This document shows positions 1-5,331 of a stretch of DNA of 17,471 nucleotides, piece after piece. Made by a program: the position numbers and the translations under genes. The DNA is taken from assembly GCA_044356865.1 (NCBI GenBank), contig JBIKVN010000038.1:1-17471 (forward strand). Direction: 5' to 3'. How positions within the stretch are numbered: position 1 is the stretch's first letter; each line of letters opens with the position of its first letter. A model generated the notes under the pieces. The model made no database searches. It saw nothing but the letters and a program-made list of their open reading frames with translations, and was not told where the DNA came from. Source of the DNA: JBEIUL01 sp044356865 (GTDB lineage: Bacteria; Planctomycetota; Phycisphaerae; Phycisphaerales; SM1A02).

Positions 1-2
1 CC

Positions 3-422
3 TTCGATGTCGAGGACCAGGCGACCGCGTTGATCCGGTTCGAGGGCGGCCTCACGGTCGAGTTGAACGTGAGCTGGGCGATGAACGCGCCGGAGGGCGC
101 GCTCAAGGACGGCATCGTGATCCTCGGCGACCGCGGCGGGATCTCGCTGGAGGTCCTCGGGTCGAACTGCACGCTCGCGACCGAGGAGGACGGGCGGATC
201 GTCGACGTGAAGGCCCTCGTCGAGCCGGGCGACGCCCTCGACCACGCCTGGGACCGCCAGTACCGGCAATTCCGCGACGCGGTCGAGCGGGGCGTGGCCC
301 CGCACGCGAGCGCCGCCGACGCCGTCGCGCTGCAGCGGATCGTCGACGGGATCTACCGCTCGAGCGCCGAGGGCCGCGAGATCGAGCTGTCGGGCGCTCA
401 GCCCTTTGCTTCGCCCTCGTAG
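3..422 (+). CDS. Gfo/Idh/MocA family oxidoreductase, C-terminal part (5' end outside window)
   Basis: The reading frame is open from base 3, with no start inside the window, and stops with TAG at 420-422, leaving about 139 residues. The segment around FDVEDQATALIRFEGG, followed by a beta-rich stretch ending in REIEL, matches my knowledge of the C-terminal domain of Gfo/Idh/MocA oxidoreductases. In these a motif of the type VED-ATALIRFENG precedes the large beta sheet. Towards the end, a helical run (QYRQFRDAVERGVAPHASAA) resembles the closing helix found before the usual final line on selecting previously used sugar or inositol substrates. The Rossmann NAD(P)-binding half and the EKP-type catalytic Lys motif are outside the window, so substrate cannot be inferred. 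Planctomycetes carry many paralogues. Its last 25 bases overlap the 3' end of the convergent thioredoxin gene. Confidence 0.82.
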   Translation, partial: FDVEDQATALIRFEGGLTVELNVSWAMNAPEGALKDGIVILGDRGGISLEVLGSNCTLATEEDGRIVDVKALVEPGDALDHAWDRQYRQFRDAVERGVAPHASAADAVALQRIVDGIYRSSAEGREIELSGAQPFASPS

Positions 423-1507
423 CGCCGGAGCGTCTCCTTCATCTCGTCGCCCATCGGGCCCTCCGGGGCGAGCTCGACCGCCTTCCGCTGCGTCTCGATC
501 GCGCCGGCCCGGTCGCCCGACTCCCAGAGGCAGCGGGCCAGCGTGTCGAGGATCGAGCCGTCCTTGCCGCCGCTCGCCTCGACCGCCGCGCGGGCGGTCG
601 AGGTCGCGAAGCCGAGGTCGCGCTCGGTGATCTCGGGATTGTCGACGACCATCCACGCGAGGGCGTTCAGGATCATCGCGTTCGAGGCGTTCTTCTCGAC
701 GATCGACTTCGCGATCGCGTAGCCGTCGGCGGGACGTTTCGCCTTGGTGAGCAGCACCTGGGCCTTCGACATGAGCGTCTGCAGGTCGTCGGGGTTCTTC
801 GCGAGCACCTCGTCGTACACCGCGATCACGCCGTCCCAGTCGCCCTTCTGCATCGCGGCGCGGACCTTGCCCATCGTCTCGCGGCGCAGCTTCTCGCTGG
901 CGATCTCCGCGTCGAACTGCTTCTTGAACGCCGTGGCGTCCCAGGTGCCGGCGACGACCTCGGCCAGCGGGCCGTCGATGTTCATCGGATGGCCGATCCA
1001 CTGGACGGTGCCGTCCTGGCCGACGAGGAACGCGGTGGGAATTCCTTGCTGCGACGCGGCCTTCATGTACGAGTCGTGCGTCGAGCGGTCGGGGTCGGTC
1101 GCGAGGGTGTACTGCGTCTTCGCGGTCCACTCGGGCTGGTCGAGGAAGCCCTTCACCGTGTCGAGCTTCTCGTCGCTCACGCCGATGATCGTGACCCGGT
1201 CGCCGTACTTCCCCTGCAGTTCGCTGAGGTGCGGCATGCTCGTGCGGCAGGGGCCGCACCAGGTCGCCCAGAACTCCATCACGTAGACCTTCCCGGGCTC
1301 GAAGGCCGCGACGGGCGAGCCCTTCACCCACTCGGCGATCTCGAAGGCGGGGGCCCGGTCGCCGATGGCGAGCGGGGTGACCGGACGGCTCTCGGCCTGT
1401 GGCCGGACCGCGGCGGGTTGGAGGGGCGTCGCGGGAATCTGGACCTGGCCTTCCGCGAGGGATGCGACGAACAGGGCGGCGAGCGTGGTGAAGGGCATCC
1501 GGTTCAT
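398..1507 (-). CDS. Secreted TlpA/ResA-like thioredoxin with C-terminal TPR region
   Basis: This is a 369-residue protein. The start at 1507 is chosen because AGGAGA lies about 6 bases upstream and the N-terminus (MNRMPFTTLAALFVASLAEG) reads as a signal peptide. The open frame further upstream is Arg/Pro-rich shadow sequence. Residues about 46-185 form a TlpA/AhpC-TSA-like thioredoxin domain with the redox motif WCGPC at 83-87 and the cis-Pro motif GIPTAF at 155-160. Residues about 215-350 are helical and TPR-like (GDWDGVIAVYDEVLAKNPDD, then GDRAGAIETQRKAVELAPEG). By family knowledge it would reduce or isomerise disulfides outside the cytoplasm; the TPR tail suggests docking to a partner. The partner is unknown. 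It faces folD head to head across about 102 bases. Confidence 0.88.
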   Translation of the reverse strand: MNRMPFTTLAALFVASLAEGQVQIPATPLQPAAVRPQAESRPVTPLAIGDRAPAFEIAEWVKGSPVAAFEPGKVYVMEFWATWCGPCRTSMPHLSELQGKYGDRVTIIGVSDEKLDTVKGFLDQPEWTAKTQYTLATDPDRSTHDSYMKAASQQGIPTAFLVGQDGTVQWIGHPMNIDGPLAEVVAGTWDATAFKKQFDAEIASEKLRRETMGKVRAAMQKGDWDGVIAVYDEVLAKNPDDLQTLMSKAQVLLTKAKRPADGYAIAKSIVEKNASNAMILNALAWMVVDNPEITERDLGFATSTARAAVEASGGKDGSILDTLARCLWESGDRAGAIETQRKAVELAPEGPMGDEMKETLRRYEGEAKG

Positions 1508-1520
1508 GGGTTCTCCTGCG
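1501..1520 (-). promoter_or_regulatory. Shine-Dalgarno fixing the thioredoxin start
   Basis: On the minus strand AGGAGA precedes ATG at 1507 with a normal spacing of about 6 bases. This decides the start against the much longer open frame that runs upstream through the folD gene. Confidence 0.65.
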
Positions 1521-1609
1521 GCGGGGTCGAGCCCGGCCGATGCGGTCAAGTCTACCGGGCTCTCGCGACGGGATCGCGGGGCGATCGCCTTCCCGTAGAC
1601 TCCCGCCCC

Positions 1610-2482
1610 ATGCTGACCGGAGAGGTTCGGGAACAGGCCGGGGCGAGGCTCATCGACGGCAAGCGGCTGTCGGAGGAGATCCGCGCGTCGATCCGCGCCC
1701 GGATCGCCGTCGCGGGCCGGCCCGTCCGCCTCGACGCGGTGCTGGTCGGCGACGACCGCTCGGCCGGGCTCTACGCCGAGAACCAGGCCCGCACCTGCCG
1801 TGAGGTCGGCATCGATTACCGACTCCATCGCCTGCCCGCCGGCAGCGGTTACGAGGACATCGCGGGCCGCGTCCTGCTCCTGAACACCGACGAGGAGGTG
1901 CGGGCCATCATGGTCCACCTGCCGCTTCCGGCCGGGGTCGACACCGAGCGGATCCAGTCGTTGATCTCGCCCGAGAAGGACATCGAGGGCGTGAATCCCG
2001 CGAACATCGGGAACGTCGTCTACGGCCGCCGCAGCCTCGTGCCGTGCACGGCCCTCGCCGCGGTCGAGATGATCGAGTGGACGCGGCTTCCGCTGCCCGG
2101 CGCGACCTGCACCGTGGTCGGCGCGAGCAACATCGTCGGGAAGCCGATCGCGGTGTTGCTCATGCGGGCCGGGGCGACGGTCGTGAGCTGCAACAAGGAC
2201 ACCCGCGACATGAAGGGCTTCTGCCGGCAGTCCGATGTCATCGTCGCGGCGGCCGGGGTGCCCGGACTCATCCGCGGCGACATGGTGAAGCCCGGGGCGG
2301 TCGTCGTCGATGTCGGCATCAATCGCGTGCTCGGCCCGGACGGCAAGGCCGTGACCGTCGGCGATGTCGCCTTCGACGAGGTGCGGCAGGTCGCAGGCTT
2401 CGTCTCGCCGGTGCCGGGCGGCGTGGGGCCGATGACGGTGGCGATGCTCTTGCGGAACTGCGTCGAGGCGGCGCTGCGCTGA
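1610..2482 (+). CDS. folD: FolD-type methylenetetrahydrofolate dehydrogenase (cyclohydrolase doubtful)
   Basis: 290 residues, the usual FolD length, starting at ATG 1610. The start is chosen because the homology begins at ARLIDGKRLSEEIR (residues 12-25). No good Shine-Dalgarno is visible. Family marks are VGDD (47-50), SPEKDIEGVNPANIG (120-134, containing the conserved Asp124), the NAD(P)-binding VVGASNIVGKP (169-179), VVVDVGIN (231-238) and SPVPGGVGPMTVAML (266-280). FolD interconverts methylene-, methenyl- and formyl-tetrahydrofolate in the cytoplasm. Two catalytic positions differ. The Lys of the YxxxK motif (Lys54 in E. coli) is Gln59 in YAENQ, and the Gln of VQLPLP (Gln98 in E. coli) is His103 in VHLPLP. 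Lys is needed for cyclohydrolase activity in studied enzymes, so this protein may act only as dehydrogenase. It converges on the exosortase gene with a 13-base gap. Confidence 0.93.
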   Translation: MLTGEVREQAGARLIDGKRLSEEIRASIRARIAVAGRPVRLDAVLVGDDRSAGLYAENQARTCREVGIDYRLHRLPAGSGYEDIAGRVLLLNTDEEVRAIMVHLPLPAGVDTERIQSLISPEKDIEGVNPANIGNVVYGRRSLVPCTALAAVEMIEWTRLPLPGATCTVVGASNIVGKPIAVLLMRAGATVVSCNKDTRDMKGFCRQSDVIVAAAGVPGLIRGDMVKPGAVVVDVGINRVLGPDGKAVTVGDVAFDEVRQVAGFVSPVPGGVGPMTVAMLLRNCVEAALR

Positions 2483-2499
2483 GCCGCGGGCCGCCTCAG
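2479..2499. terminator. Weak dyad between convergent folD and exosortase genes
   Basis: CTGAG (2479-2483) and CTCAG (2495-2499) are inverted repeats flanking the 13-base gap, and each arm contains one of the two facing TGA stop codons. There is no T tract, so this could be at most a weak or bidirectional transcription barrier, and chance is possible. Confidence 0.2.
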
Positions 2500-4079
2500 G
2501 GATCCGCGGAGAGCGCCCGCACCAGCGGGTCCGGCACCTCGGACAGGATCGCGCGGACCAACTGCTCGCGTTCCTCTTCGGGAATCGTGACGGGAACCCC
2601 GACCTGGAGTTGCGCGATTCCCAGCGACGAGGTGCCGCGCGATCCGGATCGGGCCCGCAACGCCTCGAGGTCCCCGGTCGGTTCGGCGCGGGGGGCGAGG
2701 AACGCGGTCCAGACCTCGATCCGCTCGGGGCTTCCGTCCTCGCGGAAGCGGGCAAAGCGGTGGCGAAGCGATCTCAGGGTCGGCCGGCCGTCTCCGGCGA
2801 TCTCGATCTCGCGCGGCAGGCCTTCCTCCCGTTCCCACCCGTCGGCGCGGTAGCAGACCGGCGGCCAGTGCCCGACCATGTCGCGCAGGTCGGCGCAGTG
2901 GACGAGGATGAAGGTGGCCCGGCCGTCGCCCTCGAGCGAACTGACGTCGCGGCAGAGCACGGCGTTGGGAGTCAGGATGCGCTGGGCGCCGCTGGGGATC
3001 GGGATGTCCGTCCCGACCCAGGGACCGAACCTCATGGGAAGCGCGGCGACCTCGTCGGCGATGCGCTTCCGGTGCGCCTCGAGCGCGGGACCCGGCGGCG
3101 GTTCCGCCAGGAGCGCCTGTCCGGCGATGAACAGCGAGACCGTCGCGAGGGTCGCGGCGAGTCCGGCGGCGACGCGTGGTTCCGGAGCGGGAGGCCGGAC
3201 GGACGCCCGGACGAGGACGATGCGGTCGGGGAGCGCCGACTCGAGTCCGGCCCGGATCAGGGCGTTCAGGATGAGGCAGACGGGCAGCATTCCCCAACCG
3301 AGGGCGTCGTGCAGCAGGTCGGCCTCGTCCGGTCCCAACCACGCGTAGCCGAGCACCGTCGGGGGAAGCCGCAGGATGTTGCAGACCAGCGCCACCAGCG
3401 GCGCCGAGAGCAGCAGGAGGAACCGGACCAGGGGCGCGATCCGGTTCCCGAACACGTACGCGTAGACCACGATCGCGAGCGCCGCGACCATCCGCATGCC
3501 GTCGCAGGCCTCGCCCACCGCGACGGGCGTGCCGTCGACGAGGAGGTTGGCGCCGAGCCGTTCGACGCCGATGCCGAAGGGCTCGAGGATCCAGACGCTC
3601 GCGGTGGCGCCCCACTCCTGCAGCGGCCGTCCGATCGCCGAGCGGACCTGCCCGGGCAGGGGGACGGTGAGCAGCACGGCGCCCCAGACCGCGCCGAGCC
3701 GGGTCAGGGCGGGAAGCCCGAGCGCGGCCACCGCCGCCACCGCGAGGGTCGCCACGGCCGCGATCTGGCTGGCGACCAGCGTGTCGGTCTCGCCGCCCCA
3801 CCAGGCAAGGGCGAGGATTCCCGCCGCGAACGGAACGGCGACGAGCGACGAGCGGGGCGGCGCCGGCAGCATCGCCGCCAGCCGGTCGCGACGCTGGTAG
3901 AGGAGCCACAGCGCCACCACCGGTCCGAGGAGCGCCGCGCCGGCGTCCTGGTCGCGGGCGAGTCGCGCCACGAGGTCGCGCAGCCCGTCGCGGTTCGCCC
4001 ACAGGCCGGCGGCAAGCACCACGACGAAGAGGGACATCGGCAGGAGCCAGCCGCGAGAGTCTTTCTGCACGGGGCTCAT
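2496..4079 (-). CDS. Exosortase fused to C-terminal EpsI domain
   Basis: 527 residues. The start at 4079 has GGGAG 7 bases upstream. Residues about 12-325 are a multi-pass membrane region with the three family residues: Cys192 in EACDGMR, Arg237 in CNILRLP and His257 in LHDALGW. These match the Cys/Arg/His catalytic set of exosortase/archaeosortase transpeptidases. Residues about 330-520 resemble EpsI (DUF3485): FGPWVGTDIPI, GHWPPVCYRADGW and VWTAFL. By family knowledge, exosortases recognise and cleave PEP-CTERM-like C-terminal sorting tags at the inner membrane, and EpsI-type partners are linked to exopolysaccharide-associated systems. Single-chain exosortase-EpsI fusions are known. No PEP-CTERM-type tail is visible on any complete protein in this window, so substrates must be elsewhere. 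The gene lies 40 bases downstream of the carboxymuconolactone-decarboxylase-like gene on the same strand, perhaps co-transcribed. Confidence 0.88.
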   Translation of the reverse strand: MSPVQKDSRGWLLPMSLFVVVLAAGLWANRDGLRDLVARLARDQDAGAALLGPVVALWLLYQRRDRLAAMLPAPPRSSLVAVPFAAGILALAWWGGETDTLVASQIAAVATLAVAAVAALGLPALTRLGAVWGAVLLTVPLPGQVRSAIGRPLQEWGATASVWILEPFGIGVERLGANLLVDGTPVAVGEACDGMRMVAALAIVVYAYVFGNRIAPLVRFLLLLSAPLVALVCNILRLPPTVLGYAWLGPDEADLLHDALGWGMLPVCLILNALIRAGLESALPDRIVLVRASVRPPAPEPRVAAGLAATLATVSLFIAGQALLAEPPPGPALEAHRKRIADEVAALPMRFGPWVGTDIPIPSGAQRILTPNAVLCRDVSSLEGDGRATFILVHCADLRDMVGHWPPVCYRADGWEREEGLPREIEIAGDGRPTLRSLRHRFARFREDGSPERIEVWTAFLAPRAEPTGDLEALRARSGSRGTSSLGIAQLQVGVPVTIPEEEREQLVRAILSEVPDPLVRALSADP

Positions 4080-4119
4080 GGTCGTGCTCCCGGTCGTGCT
4101 TCCGGTTGGCGGCCGAGGT

Positions 4120-4401
4120 TCACGCGGGCCGGAGCGACCGGAGGGACTCGAGGGCCTTGCCCGCGTAGATCATGGACGGACCGCCGCCCATGAGGACGCA
4201 GACATCGAGCGTCTCGCGGATCTCCGCTTCGGTCGCGCCGAGCCCGACCGCGGCCTGGAGGTGGTGCTGGATGCAGCCTTCGCAGAGGCGAGTCACCCCG
4301 CAGGCGAGGGCGATGAGTTCCTTCGTTTTCGCATCGAGCGAGCCCGCGGCCAGCGCGGCGTCGTGCAGGGTGCGGAAGGCGGTCTTGGTGTTCCCGGTCA
4401 T
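4120..4401 (-). CDS. Carboxymuconolactone decarboxylase / AhpD-like protein
   Basis: 93 residues, a typical length for single-domain members of this family. The start is the ATG at 4401; the upstream Shine-Dalgarno is weak. The key motif is LCEGCIQHH, with Cys40 and Cys43 spaced as CxxC and His46/His47 after it, preceded by DAKTKELIALACGV. This is the AhpD-like arrangement in which the cysteine pair and His carry out peroxidase-linked thiol chemistry. The tail ETLDVCVLMGGGPSMIYAGK also fits the CMD family. The actual substrate is unknown. Family members act in the cytoplasm as small oligomers, usually in oxidative-stress or hydroxy-acid/decarboxylation roles. It is upstream of, and on the same strand as, the exosortase gene, and diverges from the STAS gene over a palindromic 80-base region. 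Confidence 0.87.
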   Translation of the reverse strand: MTGNTKTAFRTLHDAALAAGSLDAKTKELIALACGVTRLCEGCIQHHLQAAVGLGATEAEIRETLDVCVLMGGGPSMIYAGKALESLRSLRPA

Positions 4402-4424
4402 GCCGACGATTCTCGCGGGCCGTT

Positions 4425-4444
4425 CCGGTCCTGTACAGGTCCGG
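4425..4444. promoter_or_regulatory. 20-bp near-perfect palindrome, candidate operator
   Basis: The core CCTGTACAGG (4430-4439) is a perfect palindrome. It is flanked by T on both sides and then CCGG on both sides, so 18 of 20 positions are symmetric. It lies in the 80-base divergent region, about 24 bases upstream of the AhpD-like start and 38 bases upstream of the STAS start. That position suits a dimeric regulator controlling one or both genes. The binding protein is unknown. Confidence 0.4.
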
Positions 4445-4481
4445 GGCCCGGGGGCGATCTGCCGTCGGATAGCCTGAACCT

Positions 4482-4823
4482 ATGTCCGCGATCCGCATTG
4501 AAGGTTCCGTGGCGGTGGTCCGCACTCCCGCGAGGTTCGGGTTCGCGTCCGACGCGTCCCTCGTCGCCGACATCGACGCGGTGATCGCGCGGGGGGCTCG
4601 GGGTGTGGTATTCGACCTGAACGACACGATGATGCTGTCCTCCGCGGGAATCAGGGTTATCGTCCAGACGGCCGAGAGACGCGAGACCAAGGGACGGGTT
4701 CGCGCCGCGGGTCTCGATCCGCAGATTGGCCAGGTCCTGAAACTCGTCCGGATCGACTCGATCGTGCCGGTCCACCCGACCGTCGAGGCCGCGATCGCGG
4801 CGTGTCTCGCCGCCGGAGCCTGA
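4482..4823 (+). CDS. STAS-domain protein, anti-anti-sigma factor-like
   Basis: 113 residues, the normal length of a stand-alone STAS domain. The start at ATG 4482 has no Shine-Dalgarno, but a TAGCCT hexamer lies at 4470-4475, so a short-leader or leaderless message is possible. The core is GVVFDLNDTMMLSSAGIRVI (41-60). Here SSAG (53-56) takes the place of the DSSG phosphorylation loop of SpoIIAA, so the Ser directly before Gly is Ala55 and Ser54 would be the candidate phospho-site. Proteins of this family bind anti-sigma-factor kinases and release sigma factors, or act in other signalling switches. No kinase, phosphatase or sigma factor is encoded in the window, so its partner is unknown. It stops at 4821-4823, directly against the stop of the minus-strand remnant. 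Confidence 0.82.
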   Translation: MSAIRIEGSVAVVRTPARFGFASDASLVADIDAVIARGARGVVFDLNDTMMLSSAGIRVIVQTAERRETKGRVRAAGLDPQIGQVLKLVRIDSIVPVHPTVEAAIAACLAAGA

Positions 4824-5165
4824 TCAACCGCCCGTGAACGACCGGGTGACCGGCGGATCGGCCGCGGGGATCGCGTTGCGCACGATGGGGAAATCATCCC
4901 CGAGGACTTTCGCCGGTGGGGCGACGCTCTCGGCCCCGCATCGGCCGCGCGCCGGGCGGTCCGCACTGGTATCGAGATGAGCCCGGCGAGATCGCGAAGG
5001 TTGGCATCGGGAATTCCCTTCGCCCTCGCCGCCGGGCCGATCGCCGCGAAAAACGCATCGGGATCGTCGGCCTCGATCGCACGATCGCCGCGACGACCGC
5101 GGGTCCGGATCGAACGTGATGATCGGGACCGCTCCGCCGTGCCTCTCGCGAAGCGCCTCGGCCAC
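4824..5165 (-). pseudogene. Probable frameshifted gene remnant, family not recognised
   Basis: No single frame is intact, but stitched minus-strand frames give protein-like sequence unlike the Arg/Pro-rich shadow typical here. From 5165 to about 5103: VAEALRERHGGAVPIITFDP. A short stretch (PAVVAAIVR) in a second frame follows at 5103-5077. Then 5080-4934 in a third frame reads AIEADDPDAFFAAIGPAARA and continues KGIPDANLRDLAGLISI. From 4931 to the TGA at 4824 the first frame returns: VLGDDFPIVRNAIPAADPP. Two or three indels would join these into about 112 residues. Upstream of 5165 the frame runs into a 12-bp tandem repeat and loses protein character, so the 5' end also seems lost. I do not recognise the family. 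Sequencing indels are an alternative explanation. Confidence 0.35.
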
Positions 5166-5190
5166 CGCTCGGGATGCGGGATGGGCCGAG

Positions 5191-5226
5191 GCCGAGTGGG
5201 GCCAAGTGCGGGGCCAAGTGCGGGGC
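5191..5226. repeat. 12-bp tandem repeat upstream of DUF1549/DUF1553 gene
   Basis: GCCAAGTGCGGG occurs at 5201-5212 and 5213-5224, with a degenerate copy (GCCGAGTGGG) just before it at 5191-5200. It sits at the presumed broken 5' edge of the minus-strand remnant and outside any supported intact gene. The 508-base stretch 4824-5331 otherwise holds only the remnant; no clear promoter was found. Confidence 0.65.
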
Positions 5227-5331
5227 GAGATCGAAGGTCCTGGGCGCGGATCATGGTCGGTGGTCCGGACCTGCGGCAGAATTTCCCCCGCGCGGGCTCG
5301 CCTCGCCGCCGATTGCCGCTACTTTCCCGAC

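Noticed and set aside
2020..4193. Long open frames antisense or out of phase with folD and the exosortase gene, on both strands
   Set aside because: Their proteins are Arg/Pro/Gly/Asp-rich shadow sequence with no motifs, while the folD and exosortase frames carry clear catalytic signatures.
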